NCBI GenBank assembly: GCA_050290265.1
Contig: JBNKHI010000014.1
Coordinates: forward strand, 7,139-71,138
Direction: 5' to 3'
Origin: JBNKFV01 sp050290265
GTDB taxonomy: Bacteria; Pseudomonadota; Gammaproteobacteria; Pseudomonadales; Cellvibrionaceae
Length of the DNA: 64,000 nucleotides
Shown one piece after another: positions 34,238 through 42,863 of the stretch; position 1 is the stretch's first letter; every line of letters starts with the position of its first letter. Below the pieces are notes generated by a model. It worked only from the letters and a program-made list of their open reading frames with translations, did no database searches and had not been told where the DNA came from. Made by a program: the position numbers and the translations under genes.

Positions 34238-35755
34238 TTATTTGACTTCCAGAATACCTTCTTCGATCTTAGCTTTCCAAATCTGGGGGCCCGTCTTATG
34301 GACCGACTCACCCTGACTATCGACGGCTACAGTGACGGGCATATCCTCCACCGTAAACTCATAAATCGCCTCCATACCCAAATCTTCAAAAGCCAACACC
34401 TTGGATGCTTTGATTGCCTTTGAAACAAGGTACGCAGAGCCACCAACTGCCATAAGGTAAACAGCCTTGTTGTCTTTAATTGCTTCAATTGCCAATGGAC
34501 CGCGCTCTGCCTTCCCGACCATGCCGGCCAAACCGGTTTCTTCCAGCATTGCTCGTGTAAATTTATCCATACGTGTCGCAGTAGTTGGACCTGCGGGCCC
34601 CACAACCTCACCCTCAACAGGGTCAACTGGACCAACGTAATAAATAAACCGGTTAGTAAAATCTACTGGTAATTTTTCACCCTTAGCCAACATGTCCGTC
34701 ATGCGTTTATGCGCAGCATCGCGGCCAGTTAATAATTTACCCGACAGCAATATGGTTTCACCAGGCTTCCAATCCGCCACATCGGCCTTGGTCACCGTAT
34801 CTAGATTTACACGACGAGCTTCGCCGACTTCCCAGGTAATTTCCGGCCAGTCTTCCAATTTGGGCGGTGTTTGCAGTGATGGACCAGTACCATCCAGCAC
34901 AAAATGTGCGTGCCGAGTTGCCGCACAATTTGGAATGATAGCGACCGCTTTATTCGCAGCGTGAGTTGGGAAATCTTTAACCTTCACATCAAGGACGGTA
35001 GTTAAGCCGCCTAAACCTTGTGCACCGATACCCAAACCGTTGACCTTATCAAACAACTCCAGGCGTAACTCTTCCGCGCGATTACTCGCACCACGAGCCT
35101 GCAAGTCTTGAATATCGATAGGGTCAAGCAGAGCCTCTTTTGCCAGCAACATGGCTTTTTCCGCAGTACCACCTATACCGATACCCAGCATTCCTGGTGG
35201 GCACCAGCCGGCACCCATAGTCGGAACAACATTCAGCACCCAGTCAACGACTGAATCTGATGGGTTGAGCATGGCAAATTTAGATTTAGCCTCAGAGCCA
35301 CCACCTTTGGCAGCGACATGTATATCAACAGTGTTGCCCGGCACAATTTTATAATTAATAACAGCAGGCGTGTTGTCGCCGGTATTTTTACGAGCGCCAT
35401 CAGGATCCGCAAGTACCGAAGCGCGCAACACATTATCAGGGTCCAGATATGCTTTACGCACGCCGGCATTAATCGCCTCGTCCAAAGAAATGTCACCTTC
35501 GAAACGAACCCCCATACCGACAGTCACAAACACTGTCACAATACCGGTATCCTGACAAATTGGGCGATGCCCTTCCGCACACATACGCGAATTAATCAGA
35601 ATCTGCGCCATGGCATCTTTCGCAGCCGGATTGGCTTCGCGCTCATATGCCTGATGCACTGCCTGAATAAAATCCACAGGGTGGTAGTAAGAAATAAACT
35701 GTAAGGCATCTGCCACACTGGTAGTGACATCGTCTAATCGAATAACAGCGGTCAT
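34238..35755 (-). CDS. fumA: Class I fumarate hydratase
   Basis: This enzyme interconverts fumarate and malate in the TCA cycle with an oxygen-sensitive [4Fe-4S] cluster. The 505-residue length is normal for class I. Cluster cysteine contexts are visible as PICQDTG, GWCPPGMLGIGIGG and IPNCAATRHAHF. The C-terminal part holds GPTTATRMDKFTRAML and KAVYLMAVGGSAYLVSKAI, typical of the C-terminal domain. It is a single-gene unit with its own terminator. Confidence 0.95.
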   Translation of the reverse strand: MTAVIRLDDVTTSVADALQFISYYHPVDFIQAVHQAYEREANPAAKDAMAQILINSRMCAEGHRPICQDTGIVTVFVTVGMGVRFEGDISLDEAINAGVRKAYLDPDNVLRASVLADPDGARKNTGDNTPAVINYKIVPGNTVDIHVAAKGGGSEAKSKFAMLNPSDSVVDWVLNVVPTMGAGWCPPGMLGIGIGGTAEKAMLLAKEALLDPIDIQDLQARGASNRAEELRLELFDKVNGLGIGAQGLGGLTTVLDVKVKDFPTHAANKAVAIIPNCAATRHAHFVLDGTGPSLQTPPKLEDWPEITWEVGEARRVNLDTVTKADVADWKPGETILLSGKLLTGRDAAHKRMTDMLAKGEKLPVDFTNRFIYYVGPVDPVEGEVVGPAGPTTATRMDKFTRAMLEETGLAGMVGKAERGPLAIEAIKDNKAVYLMAVGGSAYLVSKAIKASKVLAFEDLGMEAIYEFTVEDMPVTVAVDSQGESVHKTGPQIWKAKIEEGILEVK

Positions 35756-36267
35756 GGAAAGATCTCTACTTTTTTACAAAAACAAAGCCGGGGGCAACCA
35801 AAGAGCGGCTAACCTTTTTTCTCCGAAAAACCCGACTCAACCAGCTAACACGGATAATCTGAGTTCGAGCCACGAATTCTACACCAAGGAACATTGTATT
35901 TCCGCCTAAAACCCAGTGATCTGCCGTTTTATAAGAGCCAAGTCCTTGGGAAAATAGAAATTCTACGTTCTTCTACGCGGACAGACGCGAAACATTGAAA
36001 ATTTATTAAACCAACCTATAATCGACATAACCCTGTTTTTGGGATCTGTTATGTTATCGAGCTTTTAACTCAGTGCCGGTGCTGGTTAAGCAAGTTAATC
36101 AACGCCCATTCCGCAGCAGTTCCGTGATATCTAGACGAACTGCCTCAGCCACTCCCCCCTCAGATATTACCAATCGACTTAGCTTCCTAGCCAAAATTCT
36201 TTATAAAACAAGATGTTACTCGTTCACATCATACACCGATGTTACTAATACTTTTGAGGAGTTAAAC
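35756..36267. other. Long leader region before the Lar-like gene
   Basis: These 512 bases separate divergent fumA and the Lar-like gene. They hold the plus-strand promoter at 35995-36022 and about 240 bases of apparent 5' leader. An in-frame extension from 36073 would lengthen the Lar-like protein by 65 residues, but it has no family match and a poorer start. No RNA family is recognised. Confidence 0.5.
35995..36022 (+). promoter_or_regulatory. Sigma-70 promoter
   Basis: TTGAAA (35995-36000) and a perfect TATAAT (36017-36022) are separated by 16 bases. The promoter reads towards the Lar-like gene, giving a leader of about 240 bases. Confidence 0.65.
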
Positions 36268-36528
36268 ATGGCGTCAGTATTAGAGTTATGTCCATTTTGC
36301 GATAGCAGAAACCTACAAGTTGCCCATCAGCTTTTTTCTTATGCCGTCAGCTGTCAAGCGTGTAAAGCACGAGGACCAAGTAAGAAAACGTTTAAGCTTG
36401 CCGTCATTGAATGGAATCATACGGCAAGAAGTGTATTGAAGGGGCGTCAACGTAGAGAGGATTACGAGAATAGCCGCACCCATGAGTTGGAAGCGACTAT
36501 TCGGCATCTGGTTAGCCAGCTTGGCTAG
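36268..36528 (+). CDS. Lar-like zinc-ribbon protein
   Basis: The ATG at 36268 follows GAGGAG (36256-36261) and gives 86 residues. The N-terminal part matches the Lar restriction-alleviation zinc ribbon: Cys8-x2-Cys11 (CPFC), a strand pair, Cys29-x2-Cys32 (CQAC), a glycine-containing GP turn, then AVIEWN near residues 47-52. In phages and Rac prophage Lar proteins blunt type I restriction; here no phage genes are near, so the role is open. The C-terminal 30 residues are a charged helix. Its stop overlaps the convergent neighbouring gene by 17 bases. Confidence 0.78.
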   Translation: MASVLELCPFCDSRNLQVAHQLFSYAVSCQACKARGPSKKTFKLAVIEWNHTARSVLKGRQRREDYENSRTHELEATIRHLVSQLG

Positions 36529-37297
36529 TACCCAAACGTTTTTGAAGGTCTAAAATCTGACGATTAATCTGGTATCGGTAGGCGTCTATTGCCTCAATAG
36601 CTTCTTCATTGGTTTTAATTCGTACGCCATAATCACCTAGCTGACGAATACCAGCCGAAGCTTGTTCCAATTGCTGCGATAGACTTTTTAACATCTTCGC
36701 CTGCGCTGCCACATCAGCTTTAACCGCCAGTGCCTGCTCAACTTTAGCTGCAACCGCCTTAAGGGAACTATCCTGTGCAGCCAGGGATTTTTTCGCTCCA
36801 TCAACAGTAGCAGTTAGCTTTTTCAAACTAGACTCTAACGCTGTAACAGATTGTTTGTTTTCCGCAATGCCTGAACGATTAACATTCCGCGTATCCCACA
36901 GTTTAGCAATTTCGTGGTTTGCCTCTTTCAAATTAGCTTGTAAAACTGTCAGTGATTCAGAAGATTCGTCAGACGATAAATTGAGGCGCTCTTCAAGCTC
37001 CACTATTCGCTGCTCTGAACTCACCAACACTAACTGTACCTGCAAGAGCTGCCAATAAACAAAACCCGCTAAACCAAGACCTGTTAGCGCCAGAATTAAA
37101 GCGATAGGCAGCAATGGAGAAGAGCGCAAGCCCGAAACAGTCGGTGGCGTACGCTGAACAGGCGCCTTCGGTTGTGGACGAGCTTTACTTCTGTCGCCGG
37201 CAGATTTTTCCATGCCTCTATCTTTTAGAGGCGGTTTACTATTCTCGTCACCGAGATCTGCACTGGAAAACGTAGGTTCCTTTCGCTCGGAAACCAT
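36512..37297 (-). CDS. Single-pass membrane coiled-coil protein
   Basis: No named family is recognised. The 261-residue product has a Pro/Lys-rich cytoplasmic N-terminus, one membrane segment (about 63-84, LLPIALILALTGLGLAGFVYW) and a long periplasmic coiled coil (about 88-255) rich in Leu, Ala, Lys and Glu heptads. Such proteins occur in gammaproteobacteria as structural or scaffold proteins. The ATG at 37297 follows AGGAG; an upstream TTG adds two residues. Confidence 0.75.
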   Translation of the reverse strand: MVSERKEPTFSSADLGDENSKPPLKDRGMEKSAGDRSKARPQPKAPVQRTPPTVSGLRSSPLLPIALILALTGLGLAGFVYWQLLQVQLVLVSSEQRIVELEERLNLSSDESSESLTVLQANLKEANHEIAKLWDTRNVNRSGIAENKQSVTALESSLKKLTATVDGAKKSLAAQDSSLKAVAAKVEQALAVKADVAAQAKMLKSLSQQLEQASAGIRQLGDYGVRIKTNEEAIEAIDAYRYQINRQILDLQKRLGTSQAG

Positions 37298-37477
37298 CCC
37301 CAACTCCTATAGTTCTTACCAAGGTATTGTATAAGCCAGACAAGCTAACATGAGCAGTCTTTATAACAAAGCTATCCGGTAATGCAACCTGATTACCAAG
37401 GTTATTTTAAAAGCCAAATATCGAAGAGCATATAGCCCACATCAATATCAGCAATACAAGTGGGCTTGTAGCCAAAA

Positions 37478-37507
37478 AATAACCCCCAGAACAAGCTGGG
37501 GGTTATT
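37478..37507 (-). terminator. Terminator after sodB
   Basis: A 12-bp stem (AATAACCCCCAG with CTGGGGGTTATT) with a 6-base loop, read on the minus strand, is followed by a T-run (complement of A's at 37474-37479). It lies about 60 bases past the sodB stop. Confidence 0.85.
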
Positions 37508-37568
37508 AGAGCACAAATCAAACGATATAGAATCTGCGCTTATTCAAGCTGAAGCCAAAAACGACAAC

Positions 37569-38150
37569 TTATGCAAAATTAGCGTTAACAAAATCCCAGT
37601 TAACGAGTGCCCAGAAAGCGTTCATATAGTTAGGGCGCGCATTGCGGTAGTCGATATAGTAAGCGTGCTCCCACAAATCTACTGTGAGAATCGGAGTAAC
37701 GCTTGCATCAGTCAGCGGAGTCGCTGCATTACTGGTGTTTACAATCGCCACAGAACCATCAGCTTTTTTCACCAACCAAGTCCAAGAAGAACCGAAGTTA
37801 TTAATAGCTGAGTTAGTGAATTCTTCTTTGAATTTATCAAAAGAGCCAAAAGCTGCATTGATAGCATCAGCTACTGCACCTGTAGGAGCGCCGCCGCCAT
37901 TAGGGCTTAGACAGTTCCAATAAAATGTATGATTCCAAATTTGTGCGGCATTATTGAACACACCACCTGACGAGGTTTTGATAATGTCTTCCAAAGATTT
38001 GCCTTCAAACTCAGTCCCTGGAACAAGACCGTTTAATTTGTCGACATAAGTCTTGTGATGCTTGCCGTAGTGATATTCCAGCGTTTCTGCAGAAATATGT
38101 GGAGCTAATGCGTCTTGTGCATATGGCAATGCTGGTAATTCAAAAGTCAT
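37569..38150 (-). CDS. sodB: Iron superoxide dismutase
   Basis: This cytoplasmic enzyme dismutes superoxide. The 193-residue protein shows the metal ligands of Fe/Mn SOD: the His in YHYGKHHKTYVDKLN, the His in IWNHTFYWNC, and Asp and His in DLWEHAYYIDYRN. The residues around QIWNHTFYWNCLSPNGGG and GSSWTWLV fit the Fe type. It is a single gene with its own terminator, downstream of groESL on the same strand. Confidence 0.95.
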   Translation of the reverse strand: MTFELPALPYAQDALAPHISAETLEYHYGKHHKTYVDKLNGLVPGTEFEGKSLEDIIKTSSGGVFNNAAQIWNHTFYWNCLSPNGGGAPTGAVADAINAAFGSFDKFKEEFTNSAINNFGSSWTWLVKKADGSVAIVNTSNAATPLTDASVTPILTVDLWEHAYYIDYRNARPNYMNAFWALVNWDFVNANFA

Positions 38151-38305
38151 GATTTAAACCCTATATTGATTAATCAAGCGAACACGATATGACCAAACTT
38201 TAACAAACTTAATACGATGAAGCTAGAAACATACCGTTATTAAAAGTGCCTCATAAACTTACTTAGCCTACCCATATTTAACATGGGGTTATTTAAAGCT
38301 TTACA

Positions 38306-38335
38306 AAAAAGGCCTGTTAAAAACAGGCCTTTTTG
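38306..38335 (-). terminator. Terminator after groEL
   Basis: GGCCTGTT and AACAGGCC form a perfect stem extended by A/T pairs, with a 3-base loop. Read on the minus strand it ends in a T-run, 18 bases after the groEL stop codon. Confidence 0.9.
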
Positions 38336-38352
38336 TCAGTGACTGCTGGACA

Positions 38353-40005
38353 TTACATCATGCCGCCCATGCCACCCATACCGCCCATGCCGCCCATATC
38401 TGGCATGCCGCCGCCACTACCTTCCTTTGCGGGTGCATCTGCCACCATCGCTTCGGTAGTGATCATTAAGCCAGCAATAGAGCCTGCGGCTTGCAATGCA
38501 GTACGAGTAACTTTAGCTGGGTCAAGAATACCCATCTCCAGCATATCACCGTACTCACCAGTACCCGCGTTGAAGCCAAAATTGCCTTCGCCACGCTTCA
38601 CTTTATCCGCAACAACAGAAGCTTCTTCACCGGCGTTGGTCACGATTTGACGAAGAGGAGATTCCATTGCACGCAACGCAATAGCGATACCGGCATTTTG
38701 GTCTTCATTAATACCCTTAAGGTCTGCAATTGAAGCAGCCGCACGAATTAATGCAGTACCACCACCAGGCACAACACCTTCTTCAACCGCTGCACGAGTA
38801 GCATGCAAAGCATCTTCTACGCGAGCTTTTTTCTCTTTCATTTCTACTTCAGTCGCAGCGCCAACTTTAATTACGGCAACACCACCAGCTAACTTAGCAA
38901 CACGCTCCTGAAGCTTTTCACGATCATAGTCAGAAGTTGACTCTTCGATTTGCGCACGAATCTGAGCAACACGAGACTGGATATCAGCTGCTGAACCAGC
39001 GCCATCAACAATAACTGTATTTTCCTTGCTCATGGTAATGCGCTTGGCAGTACCCAAGTGCTCAAGAGTGGTGGATTCAAGATCCAAACCAATTTCTTCA
39101 GAAATAACAGTAGCACCGGTTAAAATGGCGATATCTTGTAGCATAGCTTTGCGACGATCACCAAAACCAGGTGCTTTACAAGCTGCAACCTTAACGATGC
39201 CACGCATATTGTTAACAACCAGTGTTGCCAACGCTTCGCCTTCAACATCTTCAGCAATAATAACCAAAGGCTTACCAGCTTTAGCGACGCCTTCAAGAAC
39301 AGGCAACAACTCGCGAATGTTTGAGATTTTTTTATCAACCAACAGGATGAATGGAGTCTCTTGCTCAACACTCATGTTGTCTTGATTGGTGATGAAGTAA
39401 GGAGACAGATAGCCGCGATCAAACTGCATACCTTCAACAACATCCAGTTCATTTTCAAGACCTGAACCTTCTTCAACAGTAATCACACCTTCCTTACCAA
39501 CTTTTTCCATTGCTTCTGCAATGATGCCACCAACATGGTCATCACTGTTAGCAGAGATAGTGCCTACCTGGGCGATAGACTTGCTATCAGCACAAGGCTG
39601 TGCCAACAACTTAATCTGTTCTACAGCGGCAATAACAGCTTTATCAATACCACGCTTAAGATCCATTGGGTTCATGCCTGCAGCAACAGACTTAAGACCT
39701 TCATTAACAATAGACTGCGCCAATACAGTCGCAGTAGTGGTGCCATCACCAGCGTCATCAGAAGCCTTTGAAGCAACCTCTTTGACCATCTGTGCGCCCA
39801 TATTTTCGAACTTATTTTCAAGTTCGATTTCTTTAGCAACAGATACACCATCTTTGGTTACTGTAGGAGCACCAAACGACTTTTCCAGAACTACGTTACG
39901 ACCTTTAGGACCTAAAGTAGTCTTAACGGCATCAGCCAGAATATTTACGCCTGCGAGCATTTTTACGCGAGCGTCATCACCAAATCTTACTTCTTTTGCA
40001 GCCAT
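38353..40005 (-). CDS. groL: Chaperonin GroEL
   Basis: GroEL forms the double-ring ATP-driven folding chamber with GroES. The 550-residue protein has the conserved start AAKEVRFGDDARVKMLAG, the ATP-site loop TLGPKGRNV and DGVSVAKEI, the GDGTTTATVLA signature and the C-terminal Gly-Gly-Met repeats (MGGMGGMGGMGGMM). It lies 63 bases after groES in the standard groESL operon, which has a sigma-32-type promoter and a strong terminator. Confidence 0.98.
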   Translation of the reverse strand: MAAKEVRFGDDARVKMLAGVNILADAVKTTLGPKGRNVVLEKSFGAPTVTKDGVSVAKEIELENKFENMGAQMVKEVASKASDDAGDGTTTATVLAQSIVNEGLKSVAAGMNPMDLKRGIDKAVIAAVEQIKLLAQPCADSKSIAQVGTISANSDDHVGGIIAEAMEKVGKEGVITVEEGSGLENELDVVEGMQFDRGYLSPYFITNQDNMSVEQETPFILLVDKKISNIRELLPVLEGVAKAGKPLVIIAEDVEGEALATLVVNNMRGIVKVAACKAPGFGDRRKAMLQDIAILTGATVISEEIGLDLESTTLEHLGTAKRITMSKENTVIVDGAGSAADIQSRVAQIRAQIEESTSDYDREKLQERVAKLAGGVAVIKVGAATEVEMKEKKARVEDALHATRAAVEEGVVPGGGTALIRAAASIADLKGINEDQNAGIAIALRAMESPLRQIVTNAGEEASVVADKVKRGEGNFGFNAGTGEYGDMLEMGILDPAKVTRTALQAAGSIAGLMITTEAMVADAPAKEGSGGGMPDMGGMGGMGGMGGMM

Positions 40006-40068
40006 TTCATAATACCTTCTAAATTGTGTCTAACACTAAATCAACATTTGCCTTTGCGCGGGCAGCGA

Positions 40069-40359
40069 TTAAAGAACAACCGCTTTAATGTCTGATTCAC
40101 TCAGAATAACTAATTCTTCACCATCGACTTCGATAGTGTCGCTACCGGCATATTTACCAAATACCACCACATCGCCAACTTTTACGTCGACAGGACGAAC
40201 ATCACCGTTATCCAGCACTCGACCACCGCCAACTGCAACAACTTCACCTTGATTAGGCTTTTCTTTGGCAGACCCAGGCAGAACGATACCACCGGCAGAG
40301 GTTGCTTCTTCTTCCTTACGGCGAACTACAACTCGATCGTGTAGAGGACGAATTTTCAT
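40069..40359 (-). CDS. groS: Co-chaperonin GroES
   Basis: This 96-residue lid of the GroEL chamber begins MKIRPLHDRVVVRRKEEE and has the mobile loop (EATSAGGIVLPGSAKEKP, about 17-34). The ATG at 40359 is the normal start and follows GGAG; a TTG five codons earlier overlaps the ribosome binding site. It is the first gene of the groESL operon. Confidence 0.97.
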   Translation of the reverse strand: MKIRPLHDRVVVRRKEEEATSAGGIVLPGSAKEKPNQGEVVAVGGGRVLDNGDVRPVDVKVGDVVVFGKYAGSDTIEVDGEELVILSESDIKAVVL

Positions 40360-40422
40360 CGATTTATTCTCCAAATAGCGTTTTTAACACATTAGTTCGG
40401 CACAATTGCCGGGTTGAAAGTC

Positions 40423-40451
40423 TATATGGTCATTGGTAGACCAAATTCAAG
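40423..40451 (-). promoter_or_regulatory. Sigma-32-type heat-shock promoter of groESL
   Basis: On the minus strand CTTGAA (40446-40451) is followed after 14 bases by GACCATATA (40423-40431), close to the RpoH consensus CTTGAA-N13-17-CCCCATNTA. It would start transcription about 55-60 bases before groES. Confidence 0.75.
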
Positions 40452-40560
40452 GTCTGAAAACCTGGTTTTCAGATTTTTACTATGGCCAGTACTCACGTAG
40501 TCTGTACCAGATGGCAAACAAGATGGGGTCAGAGCGGAATATTTCAACTGCCCGGAGAAA

Positions 40561-41031
40561 CTATTTTTCAATTTTTTTGTTTTCTTCAGGCTCATGAACA
40601 GCCTCACCTTCGAAAACACGGCCCGCGCCAGATGAGACATCAGGCCTAGACTGGTACCCTCTGGACTCATACACGACTCTAGCCCCCATAAACTTAACAA
40701 AAACGCTCAGAAAAGCACTGCGCACTCCGGGGATTAGAAAGCAAAAACCAATTGCATCTGTCAGAAAACCTGGCGTTAATAACAAAGCCCCGCCAACAGC
40801 CAAACATAACCCCTCAGCCATCTCCCGAGCAGGAACTTCTCCGCTATCCATTTTCTGTCGCGCGCGAATCAATGTCTGCAAACCTTGTTGACGCAGTAGC
40901 GCCAAACCAACCATGGCTGTCAATAAAACCAGCGCTATTGTCGGCAATGCACCAATATGGGACCCGACAGTTATCAACAGCCACATTTCCAGAATGGGCA
41001 TCACTACGAAAAAGACTAATGCTCCGCGCAA
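40561..41031 (-). CDS. fxsA: FxsA family membrane protein
   Basis: This 156-residue inner-membrane protein matches FxsA, which in E. coli alleviates exclusion of phage T7 by the F plasmid. The pattern is an N-terminal hydrophobic segment with PILEMWLLITVGSHIG, a second (TIALVLLTAMVGLALLRQQG), and ALLLTPGFLTDAIGFCFLIPGVR. The TTG at 41031 is preferred because GGAGG lies five bases upstream and the length then matches E. coli FxsA (158); an ATG at 41070 has no ribosome binding site. The C-terminus is charged and variable. It lies upstream of groES on the same strand. Confidence 0.85.
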   Translation of the reverse strand: MRGALVFFVVMPILEMWLLITVGSHIGALPTIALVLLTAMVGLALLRQQGLQTLIRARQKMDSGEVPAREMAEGLCLAVGGALLLTPGFLTDAIGFCFLIPGVRSAFLSVFVKFMGARVVYESRGYQSRPDVSSGAGRVFEGEAVHEPEENKKIEK

Positions 41032-41327
41032 ACCAGCCCTCCAATTTATCAACGATGAGTCGCAAGTCATTTCGGCTGACCGTGAACGACCTATGCATGA
41101 ACTTTTAATAATGGGGACTAAAGCACTTAATTCAACCTAAACCCCGAATTTACATGCCGTTAAAACGCAGACAGCCCACCCTAAACCCGCTAGAATGTGG
41201 CCCTTTTTTAGGGTGGAGGTCTTTAATTGGAAGAAATTTATGACCATCACAAACAACTAGCACGCCGCACTGCGGTAAATTTTGAACCATGGCCAATCGC
41301 GTCATGACTAAGAACCGGAGTTTCACG

Positions 41328-42029
41328 ATGTTCAAAAAACAATTGATCGCCTCATCTGCCATTCTCTTATCCGCATTAACCCATGCACAAGACTGGTCAG
41401 GCAAAGGTGAACTTGGCTTAGTTATCGTCACAGGTAACACAGAGTCGGAAGTACTCAATGCGGCTGGGGAAGTTGCTCGAAACTTTAATGGTTGGGATAA
41501 CGCGTTAAAAGCAACGGCCATCAGCTCGAAGAATGACGGCGAAAAGAATGCCGAATCATACTCGCTGGAGGGCACCACCCAATATGACTTAACCGACCGA
41601 CAATACGTGTTTGGTAACGCCCGCTACTTCGAAGACAAATTTGACTCGTTCGAAGCTATTTATTCAGTAGCTGGCGGTATCGGTTATCGCGTATTCAAAA
41701 CACCTAAAATGAAATGGGATGTGTCACTGGGTCTCGGCTACATCCACCAGGTAAGAGAAGAAACAGGAGAGGACATCAGCGGCCCATCTGGCTTGGCAAT
41801 CTCCAGGTATAGCCATAAACTCACGGAAACCACGGAGCTGACCAACGACACGCGCTTGGAAACAACGGCTGACAACACGTTTTTACAAAACACTATTGGT
41901 GTTAGCGTAGCAATTAATAGTGCCTTGGCGCTAAAGGTAGCCTATGAGGTACGTTACAATTCAGACCCGGATTCAGTAGATAAAAACACTGACACCATTA
42001 CCTCAGTGAATATTGTCTATAAATTTTAA
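41328..42029 (+). CDS. DUF481 outer-membrane protein (YdiY-like)
   Basis: This 233-residue protein has a signal peptide (about 1-20, ending HAQ) and a DUF481 beta barrel: alternating amphipathic strands (GKGELGLVIVTGNTESEVLN, YSLEGTTQYDLTDRQYVFGN) with a C-terminal aromatic (INIVYKF-like ending NIVYKF). DUF481 proteins are outer-membrane barrels of unknown transport role, sometimes salt-induced. The ATG at 41328 follows CGGAG; 13 upstream in-frame codons are unlikely to be used. Confidence 0.88.
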   Translation: MFKKQLIASSAILLSALTHAQDWSGKGELGLVIVTGNTESEVLNAAGEVARNFNGWDNALKATAISSKNDGEKNAESYSLEGTTQYDLTDRQYVFGNARYFEDKFDSFEAIYSVAGGIGYRVFKTPKMKWDVSLGLGYIHQVREETGEDISGPSGLAISRYSHKLTETTELTNDTRLETTADNTFLQNTIGVSVAINSALALKVAYEVRYNSDPDSVDKNTDTITSVNIVYKF

Positions 42030-42226
42030 GGGAACCTCCCCTCCTCTAGCCCTAAGCGAAAAGAGAGGGGGGGGGGGGAACTTGTGGATAAAGCCCTCAA
42101 TCTATTGGTTCATTTCTTATTGCCAACGAACCAAAACGTAGAATCAATATAAAGTATGATTTGCGCGAGCCTTTAAGGCTGTTACCCTTCTGCTCCAATC
42201 TATCGACTCGCGATTATATAAACCCC

Positions 42227-42826
42227 ATGGTACTAACGCCAATTCCAAGCTTCCTGTCATCCGGCCAGCACCCTCTGGGCTCGGATAGCCACTACTGGCT
42301 ATTTTGCAAGATGCTAGAACTTGGCTTTGCACTTCACACTGGTGCAACTGACAGACTGATTCTCAACTACAAGATTCTAGAAACCAATCAAAGTCAGCAA
42401 TTACCAAAAATTAAATCCTCGCTAAGCAATAGTTTTCGTCTATCGCAAAAGCTGGTTAAACACAGTGAGTATTACTTGTATTACAACGTGGATGAAAACA
42501 TGGCAGTGCCAGAACTGGCTAAATACAAGCCAGGCCACAATGAGTTTATACCTTGCGGCAATGACGTCTTACATTCGCTAACTCACCCTGCAGAAAAGAC
42601 GCTGGTACCCGTAGTGAAGTTAGGCGCACTGCGCGGTTTACATCACATAAAGGATATTGCCTGCCTGCAAGTGAGCACTATCGATTTCGCACCATTGTTC
42701 GAAGTCAACCCCGAACTAGCCGATAGGCTGCTCCGACAGCTCACCAGTAAATACAAACAGTTTTTAGCGGTATGTGCCTACTGGAAGGGCGAAACAAAGG
42801 ATCAAGCCCCCGGCAAACGATCATAG
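42227..42826 (+). CDS. Orphan protein of unknown function
   Basis: I do not recognise this protein. From the ATG at 42227 it has 199 residues, with no signal peptide or membrane helix, and stretches such as LILNYKILETNQSQQLPKI and YYLYYNVDENMAVPELAKY. A longer frame begins at a TTG at 42161. No ribosome binding site is clear for either start, and a 12-G tract lies about 150 bases upstream. Its end is 38 bases from the convergent der gene. Confidence 0.55.
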   Translation: MVLTPIPSFLSSGQHPLGSDSHYWLFCKMLELGFALHTGATDRLILNYKILETNQSQQLPKIKSSLSNSFRLSQKLVKHSEYYLYYNVDENMAVPELAKYKPGHNEFIPCGNDVLHSLTHPAEKTLVPVVKLGALRGLHHIKDIACLQVSTIDFAPLFEVNPELADRLLRQLTSKYKQFLAVCAYWKGETKDQAPGKRS

Positions 42827-42863
42827 TAGATCAGTACTGGGCGATAAGGCAGAACGTAGAAAA

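Noticed and set aside
39521..40012. A 163-residue open frame antisense to the start of groEL
   Set aside because: It mirrors the codon pattern of groEL, has no ribosome binding site and no domain-like features; it is a shadow of a strongly coding strand.
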